This document shows, piece by piece, positions 1-9,478 of a stretch of 64,000 nucleotides of DNA (positions are counted from its first letter, which is position 1; each line of letters starts with the position of its first letter). Under the pieces are notes generated by a model. That model searched no databases. It worked only from the letters and a program-made list of their open reading frames with translations, and was not told the DNA's origin. This stretch comes from Nodosilinea sp. WJT8-NPBG4. Its GTDB lineage: Bacteria; Cyanobacteriota; Cyanobacteriia; Phormidesmidales; Phormidesmidaceae. A program made the position numbers and the translations under genes. The stretch spans positions 1 through 64,000 of the forward strand of contig JAHHHQ010000060.1 in assembly GCA_019359285.1 (NCBI GenBank), read 5' to 3'.

Positions 1-109
1 CCTCGTCAATCTGGTCTCGGGCCTGATTGCCTACGCCTACCATCCCGATAAGCCCTCGTTGGGTATTCCAGATTTTGAGCTTAAAGCCTTGCCACAAGCT
101 GCTTTTTAG
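1..109 (+). CDS. C-terminal fragment of an unidentified protein (runs off the left edge)
   Basis: An open frame enters from the left edge in phase 2 and ends at TAG 107-109. It leaves about 35 residues, with LVNLVSGLIAYAYHPDKPSL at the N-terminal end. The hydrophobic LVNLVSGLIAYAY stretch followed by a Lys/Pro tail faintly recalls the tail of some transposases, but this is too short to assign. It lies 69 bp upstream of ygfZ on the same strand. Confidence 0.4.
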   Translation, partial: LVNLVSGLIAYAYHPDKPSLGIPDFELKALPQAAF

Positions 110-178
110 CTGTCGAACTCAGGTTAAAATAAGCAATGCCATCAGCAGGCAAAACCCAAACGAGACACGGCTCCCACA

Positions 179-1240
179 ATGCAAGCACTTCACGATTTAC
201 AGCAAAGCCAGGGCGCGATTTTGTCGTCAGAAGGGATTCCCACTACGTTTAGCAATGCTGCTGACTTAGAAACAGTTAAAGCTGGAGCCGTGCTGTTCGA
301 TCGCAGCCATTGGGGCGTGCTTCAGATGTCTGGGGGCGATCGCCTGCGGTTCATCCACAATCAGACCACCAATACATTTACCCAGCGCCAGCCCAGCGAA
401 GGCTGCGACACAGTATTTGTTACCTCTACCGCTAGAACCATTGACCTGACCACCGTCTACGTAACCGATGAGGCTCTGCTGATTCTCACCTCCCCTGGTC
501 AAGATCAGCGCTTGATGGACTGGATGGATCGCTACATTTTTCCGGCCGATCAGGTATCACTGGCTAACTTAACCACAGATATAGCCGTTTTTTCTCTCGT
601 TGGTTCTGGCAGCGCTGCTGTACTCGAGGATTTGGGTATTGAGATAGAGCCTGATTTGCCTACAGCTCACCACCGGAGCGTTGATCTCGGCGGTGTTGCT
701 TTGCGCTTAGCAGCAGGCAATGGTCTGGCTCTGGACGGGTACACCCTCCTAATGCCGGTGGAAGGCGCAGCATCCGTGTGGCAACAGCTTACGGATGCTG
801 GCACCATCCCCGCAGGAGAATCGCTTTGGCAGCAGCTGAGGGTGCAGCAGGGGCGTCCTGCACCAGGGCACGAGCTCACCGACGAGCACAATCCTCTCGA
901 AGCGGGGCTATGGGACGCGATTTCCTTTGAAAAGGGATGCTATATCGGTCAAGAGACAATTGCTCGACTAAACACCTATCAGGGGGTTAAGCAGCAGCTC
1001 TGGGGCCTTCAGCTTAACGGTACCGTTGATCCAGGGGAAATCATTTTTGTTGGGGACGAAAAAGCGGGTCTGCTCACCAGCGTAGTTGAAACTTCCAGTG
1101 GTTTAAGGGGTTTAGGCTATATTCGCACCAAAGCTGGTGGAGCCGGCTTAACAGTCAGCGTCGGTACGGCTAACGGCGTGGTAATTGATGTGCCCTATCT
1201 AGCTCGGGGGTACCTGACGACCAATAATCTACCCGTTTAA
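179..1240 (+). CDS. ygfZ: YgfZ/GcvT-like folate-binding protein (Fe-S cluster repair/assembly)
   Basis: This 353-residue protein belongs to the COG0354 (YgfZ/CAF17) branch of the glycine-cleavage T-protein fold. The signature KGCYIGQE lies at residues 252-259; its Cys is the hallmark that separates YgfZ from true GcvT aminomethyltransferases. The N-terminal DRSHWGVLQMSGGDRLRFIH matches the folate-binding half. Known family members use tetrahydrofolate to help maintain or repair certain Fe-S enzymes. The ATG at 179 gives the usual family length. The gene stands alone, about 100 bp upstream of gmd, and shows nothing unusual. Confidence 0.9.
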   Translation: MQALHDLQQSQGAILSSEGIPTTFSNAADLETVKAGAVLFDRSHWGVLQMSGGDRLRFIHNQTTNTFTQRQPSEGCDTVFVTSTARTIDLTTVYVTDEALLILTSPGQDQRLMDWMDRYIFPADQVSLANLTTDIAVFSLVGSGSAAVLEDLGIEIEPDLPTAHHRSVDLGGVALRLAAGNGLALDGYTLLMPVEGAASVWQQLTDAGTIPAGESLWQQLRVQQGRPAPGHELTDEHNPLEAGLWDAISFEKGCYIGQETIARLNTYQGVKQQLWGLQLNGTVDPGEIIFVGDEKAGLLTSVVETSSGLRGLGYIRTKAGGAGLTVSVGTANGVVIDVPYLARGYLTTNNLPV

Positions 1241-1346
1241 GCGGTAATTTGAGTATTCTTAGGTGAACTCACTTGATTGTATTTAAGTAACGCACTGATT
1301 GTATTAAGCTTGGTCAGCCAAGCATTGCCGTACAGATTTATACCCT

Positions 1347-2420
1347 ATGAGCCAACCTAAACGCGCCCTGATTACTGGTATTACCGGTCAGGATGGATCT
1401 TATTTAGCAGAATTACTTTTAGATAAAGGCTACGAGGTTCACGGCATTATTCGCCGCACCTCTACATTCAATACTGATCGCATCGATCACGTTTACGTTG
1501 ATCCTCACAGTGCCGAAGCGCGTCTATTTTTGCACTACGGCGATTTGACCGATGGCACCATGCTGCGGCGCATTCTTGAACAGGTGCAGCCCCAGGAGGT
1601 TTTCAACCTGGGTGCTCAATCCCACGTGCGGGTGAGCTTTGATTCGCCCGAATACACCGTAGATTGTGTGGGTATGGGTACGCTGCGGATTCTCGAAGCC
1701 ATTCGCGACTACCAGCAACGCACAGGGTTAGAAGTGCGCTTCTACCAGGCTGGCTCCTCTGAAATGTTTGGCAAGGTGCAGGAAATTCCCCAAACGGAAA
1801 CGACGCCATTCTACCCTCGTAGCCCCTACGCCTGTGCTAAGGTCTTTGCCCATTGGCAAACAATTAATTACCGAGAGTCGTATGACCTGTTTGCCTGTAA
1901 CGGCATTCTGTTTAACCATGAGTCGCCTCGGCGTGGCGAAACCTTTGTGACGCGCAAAATTACCCGAGCGGTAGCCCGCATTGTGGCCGGTCAGCAGAAA
2001 AAACTGTATCTGGGCAATCTCGACGCCAAGCGCGACTGGGGCTATGCCAAAGACTACGTAGTGGCTATGTGGTTGATGCTGCAGCAAGATCAGCCCGATG
2101 ACTATGTGGTAGCCACTAACGAAACCCACGCCATCAGCGAATTTTTGGATATTGCCTTTAACCATGTCAACCTCGATTGGCATGGTTACGTGGAGTTTGA
2201 CCCCCGCTACCTGCGGCCTGCCGAAGTGGAACTGCTGATCGGCGACTCGACCAAAGCCCGCCAGGCTTTAGGCTGGGAGCCTAGTGTCACCTTTGAGGAA
2301 CTGGTGCACCTGATGGTGGAGAGCGACCTAGAGGCTATCGGTATTCGTCACGGCAATGGTGCCCCCTCCGATGTGGCGACTATTCGTAAAGAGATGCTGC
2401 ACTTGGCACCCCAGGGCTAA
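1347..2420 (+). CDS. gmd: GDP-mannose 4,6-dehydratase
   Basis: This 357-residue short-chain dehydrogenase of the extended type converts GDP-D-mannose to GDP-4-keto-6-deoxymannose, the first step to GDP-fucose and related deoxysugars for surface polysaccharides. The NADP-binding GITGQDGS motif is at residues 11-18. The catalytic Y161-x3-K165 pair sits in SPYACAKVF. NHESPRRGETFVTRKI is the family signature that follows. Length and start match the family. The usual partner, GDP-fucose synthase, is not next to it. A strong hairpin terminator follows 20 bp after the stop. Confidence 0.95.
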   Translation: MSQPKRALITGITGQDGSYLAELLLDKGYEVHGIIRRTSTFNTDRIDHVYVDPHSAEARLFLHYGDLTDGTMLRRILEQVQPQEVFNLGAQSHVRVSFDSPEYTVDCVGMGTLRILEAIRDYQQRTGLEVRFYQAGSSEMFGKVQEIPQTETTPFYPRSPYACAKVFAHWQTINYRESYDLFACNGILFNHESPRRGETFVTRKITRAVARIVAGQQKKLYLGNLDAKRDWGYAKDYVVAMWLMLQQDQPDDYVVATNETHAISEFLDIAFNHVNLDWHGYVEFDPRYLRPAEVELLIGDSTKARQALGWEPSVTFEELVHLMVESDLEAIGIRHGNGAPSDVATIRKEMLHLAPQG

Positions 2421-2439
2421 TAGCTAAAGTTGGTCGATC

Positions 2440-2484
2440 ACTCAAAAACGGTATCTGTCTTGAGGATAGATACCGTTTTTGAGT
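2440..2484 (+). terminator. Hairpin terminator after gmd
   Basis: A 17-bp perfect stem (2440-2456 with 2468-2484) encloses an 11-nt loop. One arm carries an A5 run and the other a T5 run, so it can act in either direction. It lies just after the gmd stop at 2420 and before the DUF2996 gene. Confidence 0.8.
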
Positions 2485-2593
2485 CAGCAGGGCATGCGTT
2501 TTGGAGGCCTTTCCTCTAGTATGAGAAAGAACAACTGGGTGAGTGGCTCAACCCGTTGAGTTTGCCCGGATTGCTGTTGTAGGTTTCCTTTGT

Positions 2594-3139
2594 ATGGCTG
2601 ACGAAAAGACTCCCCCAGTAGACTCTGTCCCCGCTGAGGATACTTCCGCTCCCCAAGCGGACACTCAAGCAGCAGATGCTGCGCCTAAGGCTGCCCCTAA
2701 AGCAGAAGCTGGAGCTGAACCCAAAGCTGCTCCTAAAGCCGCTCCTAAGAAAGAAAAGCCCCCGGCACTGGAAGACAAGCCCTTTACTGAATTCATTGAG
2801 CAGCACTTTATTCCAACACTAGAATCGGCGCTGAAGGATAAGGGCCTTGACGATATTCAGCTCACCCTCGACCAGCGGCCCTTAGAGGTGTTTGGGGTCA
2901 GTGATGATGAGCAGTACTGGCACGTGAAGGGACAGTGGCGAAAGGGCGATCGCCAGTTTAACATTGCCTTTACTAAAGACAATATCTCTAGCCCCAAGCT
3001 GTTCTACTTCGCTGATAGGGGATCGCAGCCCAGCACCATTGAGCAGTTCATGGGTGACGAGCGTAAAATCACCCTAGATTTGCTGGTTCTGTTCACTCTG
3101 AGACGGCTTAACGGTCAGAAGTGGCTGGCGCGAAATTAA
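2594..3139 (+). CDS. DUF2996 family protein
   Basis: Conserved cyanobacterial protein of unknown function, about 181 residues from the ATG at 2594. A longer reading from 2543 is possible, but MADEKTPP is the more natural N-terminus. The first 60 or so residues are a low-complexity Ala/Pro/Lys/Glu tract with repeated PKAAPKA units and are probably disordered. The folded C-terminal part (from KPFTEFIEQHF to the end) matches what I recognise as DUF2996. No signal peptide or membrane segment is seen. Neighbours give no functional clue. Confidence 0.75.
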   Translation: MADEKTPPVDSVPAEDTSAPQADTQAADAAPKAAPKAEAGAEPKAAPKAAPKKEKPPALEDKPFTEFIEQHFIPTLESALKDKGLDDIQLTLDQRPLEVFGVSDDEQYWHVKGQWRKGDRQFNIAFTKDNISSPKLFYFADRGSQPSTIEQFMGDERKITLDLLVLFTLRRLNGQKWLARN

Positions 3140-3228
3140 GTAGTAGGCGGTTGAATGAGTGATGCTTAGGCTTGTCATTTGCTTAGCCTCTCCGGCAAAG
3201 AAAGCATAAATGGGAGCGTAGGTAGTTC

Positions 3229-4128
3229 TTAGGCAGCGTGTTGGGCTAGGAACTGCTTGAGCAAGCCAACGACTACGGCCGGATGCTCGATATGGGGAAG
3301 TACCCCGGAGTCGGGGAGCTCGATCACCTGCTGCACCGCTTTGGGATTGAGACTCGCCAGCCGTTTGACCGTGGCTGGTGCTGTGAACCGCGACCCTGAC
3401 CCCAGCACAAAGGTGGTGGGAGTTTGAAGCTGGTGAATATAGCGCGATAGATCGAAGCTGACTGCTCCATTGAGGGAGGCCAGGGCAGAGTACTCGGCGT
3501 TGGGCTGCTGGGTGCAAGTGAGGTAGGCCTGCACCGTCTCTGGGGTGATGCGACGAGAGTCGGCAAAGAGAAAGGTAGAGAGGAACGATCGCACCGCTAG
3601 TTCGTTAGCTGCCCCTACCTGATACAGCACCCGATCTACGCCAGGTGTACTGGCCAGCAGGGCGGGTAGGCTGGCTTTGTAGTCGCGGCCAAAGTCACTG
3701 TTGCCCGAGGGTGACACCAAAAACAGGCCTTTGAACAAATCGGGCCGCAGTCCTGCCAGACGAATCACGACGCCAGCTGCAAGTGAGGTGGCGGCTACTA
3801 AGGCTGGGGGTTCGGCCACCGACTCCAGCAGGTGGGTGAGCATGTAGAAGTAGTCTTCGGTCGAGTAGGTGCGGGGTGGATGGGTTGACTGACCCCAGCC
3901 GATGAGATCTGGAGCAATTACCCGGTGGGTAGCGCCAAAGGCGGCATAGACCTTAGACCATTCGAAGGCTGAGGAGCCGCCCCCTAAGCTGTGTAGAAAA
4001 ACGAGGGGCGGACGGGTCGCATCGCTGTCTGCTTGCCAAGGCCAGCCGCCGGGGGTGTAGTAGGCCATGACCCCTAGGTCTGTAGCGAGGGCCTGCTGAA
4101 TAAAGCCCAGTGGCTGGAAGTTAAGCAT
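3229..4128 (-). CDS. Alpha/beta-hydrolase fold protein
   Basis: From the ATG at 4128 (MLNFQPLGF) the protein has about 299 residues; a frame extending to 4194 is less likely to be used. The order is that of an alpha/beta hydrolase: oxyanion-hole region FLHSLGGGSSAFEW, the IAPDLIGWGQS strand and turn, the nucleophile elbow ATSLAAG with Ser in place, and a C-terminal HIEHP that could supply the catalytic His. The substrate cannot be told from the sequence. The gene is divergent from the DUF790 gene, with a gap of about 105 bp. Confidence 0.75.
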   Translation of the reverse strand: MLNFQPLGFIQQALATDLGVMAYYTPGGWPWQADSDATRPPLVFLHSLGGGSSAFEWSKVYAAFGATHRVIAPDLIGWGQSTHPPRTYSTEDYFYMLTHLLESVAEPPALVAATSLAAGVVIRLAGLRPDLFKGLFLVSPSGNSDFGRDYKASLPALLASTPGVDRVLYQVGAANELAVRSFLSTFLFADSRRITPETVQAYLTCTQQPNAEYSALASLNGAVSFDLSRYIHQLQTPTTFVLGSGSRFTAPATVKRLASLNPKAVQQVIELPDSGVLPHIEHPAVVVGLLKQFLAQHAA

Positions 4129-4233
4129 GGTGATATTCGCTAAGATTCGTGGATGTGGGGCTAGCCCTGCGCTGTGATTCAATCTTAGGGCCAATCTAGG
4201 GGCCTCTGCCGCCCATTTGAATTCTCCCAGGAG

Positions 4234-5457
4234 GTGAGGTCAACGTTACCGAGCGAGCTATTAATTTATCGGTTTCAGGGGGAGGGGCTACAGCCCAAGC
4301 GGCTGGCGCTGGATGGGGCGAATCGGGCGATCGCTGCCGATCTCATCCAGCTCTTTCAGCAACAGGTGGGCCGTACCCAGGGTGACCTCAACCGCCAGCT
4401 ACAAGCGCTAGAGGGCGAAGACACCAACTACCGCATCAAGCGCGGGCTGGCTCACATTCTGCGCAACAGCTTCGCCACGTTTGATGTGGTGAGTCCGCTA
4501 GAGCCCATTGAACTGCGGCGGCGGGTGTTTGCACTGTCCGCACAATCAATTCCGTCTCCCATGGCTGCCGAGGCTCATTTGACAGCCTTGGGCCAGCAGC
4601 TTGCTGAAGAGCTAGATCGCGAAGTCTCGGTAGCTGACCTGCGCCAGGGGCTCTACGCCGATCGCCAGGACAACCACATTTTGATCGAGTATGACGCTCC
4701 CACCCCCGATGCACTGCTTCATCGCTACAACCTGTCGCAGACCCAGGGAGTGTTTTACAAGGCCAGCGACCTAGTGATGCACTTGTACCGCAATGACCCT
4801 GGCGAGTATAAGCTCATGTTTCGCTATCTGAAACTGTTTCGCCTGATGACCTATATCGAGGGCGACGCCGATCAGGGGTTTACGATCACCATCGACGGCC
4901 CTGCCAGCCTGTTTAAGCCCAGCACGCGTTATGGGGTCGATATTGCCAAGCTGATTCCCGCTATTCTCCACGTTAGTAAGTGGCGGCTGACGGCAACCCT
5001 GCAAATGAAGGACAACTTCACTCAGCAGGTAAAACCTCGCCAGTTTACCCTCGACAGCGACTGTGGCCTAGTTACTCACTATCCTCCAGGTAAAACCTAC
5101 GACAGCATGATTGAAGAGTCGTTCGTCAGCCGTTGGCCCGCCAAAACACCCTGGCGACTGGAGCGGGAGGTGGATCTGGTCCCCCTGCCTGGAAGCGTGA
5201 TGATCCCCGACTTTCGTCTAGTGCACCCTGACGGGCGCGAGTACTTGCTGGAAATTGTCGGCTACTGGCGGCCTGAATACCTGCGGAAGAAATTTGCCCA
5301 GGTGTGCAAGTCGGGACGCAATAACCTGATTTTGGCGGTTTCAGAACGACTTAACTTGGAGAATGCTGGGGTGGATATTGCCAATGTCCCGGCCCAGGTG
5401 GTGTGGTTTAAGACAAAACTTCAGCCCAAGGTGGTGTTGGAAGTTTTGGGGGACTAA
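4234..5457 (+). CDS. DUF790 family (Bax1-like) nuclease
   Basis: A protein of about 405 residues matching the DUF790 family; archaeal Bax1 is a structure-specific endonuclease that works with the XPB helicase. A PD-(D/E)XK-like active site is visible near the C-terminus: PDFRLVHPDGREYLLEIVGYW carries the PD and the E-x-V motif. Cyanobacterial relatives usually sit beside an XPB-like helicase, but none is in this window. The start is odd. The GTG at 4234 lies inside the Shine-Dalgarno-like GGAGGTGAGG. The conserved N-terminus LPSELLIYRF is preceded by ACG at 4243, with 8 nt between GGAGG and ACG. Confidence 0.75.
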   Translation: MRSTLPSELLIYRFQGEGLQPKRLALDGANRAIAADLIQLFQQQVGRTQGDLNRQLQALEGEDTNYRIKRGLAHILRNSFATFDVVSPLEPIELRRRVFALSAQSIPSPMAAEAHLTALGQQLAEELDREVSVADLRQGLYADRQDNHILIEYDAPTPDALLHRYNLSQTQGVFYKASDLVMHLYRNDPGEYKLMFRYLKLFRLMTYIEGDADQGFTITIDGPASLFKPSTRYGVDIAKLIPAILHVSKWRLTATLQMKDNFTQQVKPRQFTLDSDCGLVTHYPPGKTYDSMIEESFVSRWPAKTPWRLEREVDLVPLPGSVMIPDFRLVHPDGREYLLEIVGYWRPEYLRKKFAQVCKSGRNNLILAVSERLNLENAGVDIANVPAQVVWFKTKLQPKVVLEVLGD

Positions 5458-5459
5458 GA

Positions 5460-5488
5460 CTTCAGCGAGAACCCGGCGTTTGCTGAAG
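5460..5488. other. Hairpin between convergent DUF790 and recG genes
   Basis: CTTCAGC at 5460-5466 pairs with GCTGAAG at 5482-5488 around a 15-nt loop, just after the DUF790 stop. There is no T-run, so it is a weak terminator candidate or simply an mRNA 3' hairpin. Confidence 0.35.
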
Positions 5489-5544
5489 CCATGCTAGAGG
5501 CTGTAGTAAAAGAAAGAGAGAACCTTGAATTCTGGACTCATGGG

Positions 5545-8091
5545 CTATGTCATAATGGCGCCGCCCATCAGCTTTTCGTAGCGACGCTGAAGTTCTTTGG
5601 CGAGTTTGGGCCAGCGGCACAGGGTGGGATCTTCTTTCAGCATAGCTTCTGCTGCTTCGCGGGCCACCGTCAGCACGTCCTGGTCCTCGATCAAACTGGC
5701 TAGGGCAAAGTCGGGTAAGCCAGACTGGCGGGTACCTAGCACTTCCCCAGGACCGCGAAAGCGCAGGTCCATCTCAGCGATAAAGAAGCCGTCCTGGGAT
5801 TGCTCTAGCACTTTGAGGCGTTGAATGGCGGTTTCGCTGCGGCTGCCGCTGAGCAAGAGGCAAAACGACTGGGCGGCCCCTCGACCGACCCGACCCCGCA
5901 GCTGGTGGAGCTGAGAAAGGCCAAATCGTTCGGCATGCTCAATCAGCATGACCGAGGCGTTGGGCACATCTACCCCAACTTCCACGACCGTTGTCGACAC
6001 CAAAATGTGCGACTCCTGGTTACGGAAAGCAGTAATGGCGGCATCTTTCTCAGCGGAAGACATACGGCCGTGGAGTAGACTGACGGTGAATTCTGGAAAG
6101 ATAACCTCTGCTAGCCGCTGGTGCTCCTCGACGGCGGACTTGAGATCGAGCTTTTCGGACTCTTCGACTAGGGGCAGCACGACATAGACCTGACGACCCT
6201 GGGCAATTTCACGTTTGATGAGATCGTAGGCGTGGGGGCGTTCTTTGTTGGTCAGCAGGGTTGTTTGAATCGCTTTGCGCCCTGGCGGCAATTCATCAAT
6301 TTGGCTCACATCCAAATCGCCATGCATAGTCAGCGTGAGCGTACGGGGAATGGGGGTAGCGGTGAGGGTAAGCACGTGGGGATTGGCGCCTTTCTGGGTC
6401 AGCCTAGCCCGCTGCTGGACGCCGAAACGATGCTGTTCGTCGATCACCACTAAACCGAGGTCACGGAACTGCACCGGGTCTTCGATCAGGGCGTGGGTGC
6501 CCACCAAAATGGGCAGTTCGCCAGTAGCGAGTTCGCCAAGCATTTTGCGGCGTTTGGCGGCGCGGGTGGAGCCCGTGAGCAGTTCGACCGGCAGGTGAAG
6601 CTGGTTAAACCATTCCACCAGTTTGCGGTAGTGCTGTTCGGCTAGCACCTCGGTGGGTGCCATGATGGCTGCCTGATAGCCTGACTGAATTGCAGCGAGG
6701 GTGGCAATTACGGCCACGACGGTTTTGCCAGAGCCGACGTCTCCCTGCACTAGGCGATTCATAGGGACGGGTTTTTGCAGGTCAGCAAGAATGTCGTTGA
6801 CCACCCGCTGTTGGGCACCGGTCAGGCTGAAGGGAATTACGCCGTAGAACTGGTCGATGAGCTTCCCGGTGGGGGCGAGGGCGATCGCGGTTTGCTGGGC
6901 CTGCTGCTGCTGACGGCGACGCAGGAGACCCAGCTGAAGGTAGAGAAATTCATCGAATACCAGGCGGCGACGGGCTTGGGCAAGTTTTTCTTCGTCGTCG
7001 GGAAAATGGATTTGGGCGATCGCATCTTCTACCTTTACCAGTTCATACCGCTGCCGCAGATCCACCGGCAGGGGATCCTGAAGTTCGGGCACCGCCGGTA
7101 GGGAAGCGGCGACAGCTTTACGCACTAGATCTGCCGGGACGCCCTCGGTGAGGGAATATACCGGCACCAAGCGGCCAATGGTGAGGGATTCGATGCGATC
7201 GCTCAAGCTATCCAACACCTCCAAGTGGGGATCTTCTAGCGTTACCCCAAATTTGCTGTCTTTGACCAGGCCAGAGGCGGCAACGATCGCCCCCTGGGGA
7301 TACTGGCGCTTTTGCTGCTGCTGCCAGCTGGGGGTAGCGTAGCGATTGCCGGGGTAGAAGCGGTTGAGCTTGAGGGTGCCGCTGCCGTCGGAGAGCTGAA
7401 GCTCAAAAATGGTGAGCTTCTTGTTGCGCGGGCTAGTGAAGCAGTTGACCCGCTTGACGGTGCCAACGATGGTGACGGTTTCACCTGGTTCTAAATCGCG
7501 AATTTTGACCTGCTGAGCGTAGTTGATGTGATCGCGAGGGTAGTAGTAGAGCACATCCTGCACAGTGAACAGGCCTAGCTTGGCCAAGCGCTCGCTATTT
7601 TTAGGGCCGATACCCTTCAGGTAAGTAACGGGCTGCTCGAGGCTAAAGTGAAAGCTGCCGGTGCCAGAGGCCTCGGCTAGCTGAGTGGTTTTTGGGGTGG
7701 CTTTGGACGCTTTAGACGTTTTGGCTGTCTTAGTCGCAGTTGACTTCTGGTCGTCTGTGGCGCTGCCTTCACGAGTACGGAGGGATTTGGTTTCGGCGAA
7801 TTTTTCCAGCAGGCGTTGGGTACCGTGGAGAAAGCGGCGGGTTTCAGCGACTAGGTGCTGGCGTTGGGAAAAGCTGAGGTCGATATAGCCATCGTACTTT
7901 TGGGCGAGGCTCTGCCAAGATTGTTGCTGATCGCCAGGGAGAACGGCTGGAGCTTGTTGCAGGCTATCGCGCAGAAATTCGTTGAAGCTCTGCTGTTTGC
8001 CCACCAGATTGTTGAAGCCGGTTTCGGCCTCGACTGAGAGGGCTCGCTGGAGCCGCACCCAGTCGGGTAGGGAGGTCTGTGCTTCTGTCAT
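5545..8091 (-). CDS. recG: ATP-dependent DNA helicase RecG
   Basis: At 848 residues this is longer than the roughly 690-residue enterobacterial RecG, because of an N-terminal extension of about 150 residues that includes a Lys/Thr/Ala-rich linker (TATKTAKTSKASKATPK). The wedge/OB domain follows (LKGIGPKNSERLAKLGLFTV). Helicase motifs are clear: Walker A GDVGSGKT, motif II DEQH, TATPIPRT (motif III), and the RecG-type GRVGRGAAQSFCLLL. RecG remodels stalled replication forks and Holliday junctions. Its start lies 19 bp after the stop of the acidic hypothetical gene, so the two are likely cotranscribed. Confidence 0.95.
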   Translation of the reverse strand: MTEAQTSLPDWVRLQRALSVEAETGFNNLVGKQQSFNEFLRDSLQQAPAVLPGDQQQSWQSLAQKYDGYIDLSFSQRQHLVAETRRFLHGTQRLLEKFAETKSLRTREGSATDDQKSTATKTAKTSKASKATPKTTQLAEASGTGSFHFSLEQPVTYLKGIGPKNSERLAKLGLFTVQDVLYYYPRDHINYAQQVKIRDLEPGETVTIVGTVKRVNCFTSPRNKKLTIFELQLSDGSGTLKLNRFYPGNRYATPSWQQQQKRQYPQGAIVAASGLVKDSKFGVTLEDPHLEVLDSLSDRIESLTIGRLVPVYSLTEGVPADLVRKAVAASLPAVPELQDPLPVDLRQRYELVKVEDAIAQIHFPDDEEKLAQARRRLVFDEFLYLQLGLLRRRQQQQAQQTAIALAPTGKLIDQFYGVIPFSLTGAQQRVVNDILADLQKPVPMNRLVQGDVGSGKTVVAVIATLAAIQSGYQAAIMAPTEVLAEQHYRKLVEWFNQLHLPVELLTGSTRAAKRRKMLGELATGELPILVGTHALIEDPVQFRDLGLVVIDEQHRFGVQQRARLTQKGANPHVLTLTATPIPRTLTLTMHGDLDVSQIDELPPGRKAIQTTLLTNKERPHAYDLIKREIAQGRQVYVVLPLVEESEKLDLKSAVEEHQRLAEVIFPEFTVSLLHGRMSSAEKDAAITAFRNQESHILVSTTVVEVGVDVPNASVMLIEHAERFGLSQLHQLRGRVGRGAAQSFCLLLSGSRSETAIQRLKVLEQSQDGFFIAEMDLRFRGPGEVLGTRQSGLPDFALASLIEDQDVLTVAREAAEAMLKEDPTLCRWPKLAKELQRRYEKLMGGAIMT

Positions 8092-8110
8092 GGATGCTTG
8101 CCCCAGCGCC

Positions 8111-9328
8111 CTACCGGGATGAGTCGTCGTACCAGACTGCTCGCCAGGCTTGTTCAGCCTGGGCGATCGCTAGCTCACGCTCGGCCCGCTGGTACTGTTT
8201 ACCCAGCTTGCGCAGTTGGCCCACAGCAGTCCGTAGTTTGCTGCGCCACAGAGCAGTCTGCACATCCCCTAACTCTAGATCGGCTAGACGCAGCTGAACG
8301 GCGGCCAAATGGGTCATGGTGCTCTCTAGGGCCTCTTCCTCGTCGTCTGAGGCATCAGTGTCGTCCTCGTCGCGTTCGGTTTGCTGACGGTCAAACTCTG
8401 CGGCTACGTCTCCAGCCATGGCCACCAGCACGTTGAGTACGTTGGGGACGGCACGCCCTTTAGGAACTGCCATGTCTGCGTCGGAGGCGACCTCTAATAT
8501 CGACTCGGGCAGGTCAGGAATAACCTGGGCCTTGCGCAACAGTCGGTTAGCTTTTCTGGAGACGCGCTGAAGTACGTCGCGGATTCTCTGCTCCAAAATT
8601 AGGTGGTGCTTGGCGACTAGGGTAGGGGTCATCGGGTCGCCGGTAAACGGGCGATCGCGAAATACATCTTCCATATCGCTGGAAATAGCCGCCATCAGCA
8701 CAGATTGGATGAGCTGCTTGGGGTCAAGAGCCGAAGCGTCACCATCGGAGGAAGACTCGTTTTCTGAAGACGGTGATGGGGCTTCAGCAGACTCTGGCGC
8801 CGGATTCTCATCAGAATCTTTGGCGATTTCCCCCTCTACTGCCGCTTCTGCTTCTACAAAAGCTACTTCTACAGGCTCCTCGATCGCCTCAGTATTGGCC
8901 TCGTCAGCCTCTGCTTGTTCCTCCTGTTCCAAAACCTCATCGATGGAGGAGTCTGTGGAGTCTGCTGAGGGCTGGGTAAGGGCCACTAGAGCAGTTTCTA
9001 GGCGATTGAGGTCGTCAGGGTCAAGGCTAGGCTCAGCCGGAGATGAGTCGGGCTCCATGAGCTGTTGTAGCCAGCCTTGGGCCTTTTGACCCAGGGTTTG
9101 CATGCCCTGCTGCAGGCGGCCGCGATCGCTCACCGGTAGCGCCAAAAACTCTTCGGGGTAGACCTGTGTACAAAGATGGTAAGTAGCCATAACGACCTGG
9201 CGCCGCACAGTCTGCCCCAGCACCGTCAGATAGGTGGCATAAATTTGACTAAACTCTTGGGCCAGGGTGGCGGTGGCACCCTCTAACCCATTTAGATCTT
9301 TACGAATGCTTTCAACTGGCCTTACCAT
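8111..9328 (-). CDS. Conserved cyanobacterial protein with acidic linker
   Basis: A 405-residue protein that I do not recognise by function. Residues 1-130 are predicted helical and neutral. Residues about 130-195 form a very acidic, Ser/Glu/Asp-rich low-complexity tract. The C-terminal half is helical again, with a second acidic patch (EDDTDASDDEEEALES) and a coiled-coil-like end rich in Ala, Glu and Arg. No membrane segment or signal peptide. It is immediately upstream of recG on the same strand, suggesting a shared transcript and perhaps a link to replication or repair. Confidence 0.6.
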   Translation of the reverse strand: MVRPVESIRKDLNGLEGATATLAQEFSQIYATYLTVLGQTVRRQVVMATYHLCTQVYPEEFLALPVSDRGRLQQGMQTLGQKAQGWLQQLMEPDSSPAEPSLDPDDLNRLETALVALTQPSADSTDSSIDEVLEQEEQAEADEANTEAIEEPVEVAFVEAEAAVEGEIAKDSDENPAPESAEAPSPSSENESSSDGDASALDPKQLIQSVLMAAISSDMEDVFRDRPFTGDPMTPTLVAKHHLILEQRIRDVLQRVSRKANRLLRKAQVIPDLPESILEVASDADMAVPKGRAVPNVLNVLVAMAGDVAAEFDRQQTERDEDDTDASDDEEEALESTMTHLAAVQLRLADLELGDVQTALWRSKLRTAVGQLRKLGKQYQRAERELAIAQAEQAWRAVWYDDSSR

Positions 9329-9371
9329 ACCGCCTTCCCCTCGCCATACCTGATTATAGGGAAATATTGAA

Positions 9372-9400
9372 AGCGGGGGCGCCAGTATCGCGCCCCCGCT
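9372..9400 (-). terminator. Rho-independent terminator after tsf
   Basis: A 10-bp GC stem (9372-9381 with 9391-9400) and a 9-nt loop. Read on the minus strand it is followed by TTTCAATATTT. It sits about 80 bp beyond the tsf stop and fits termination of the rpsB-tsf transcript. Confidence 0.8.
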
Positions 9401-9478
9401 GTTGTAGTAGCCAAGGGTCGGGTTAAAACCATCGCGGCCTTAGCCGCTAACCCCAGGTCCGAGTAGGCTAACCTAGCC

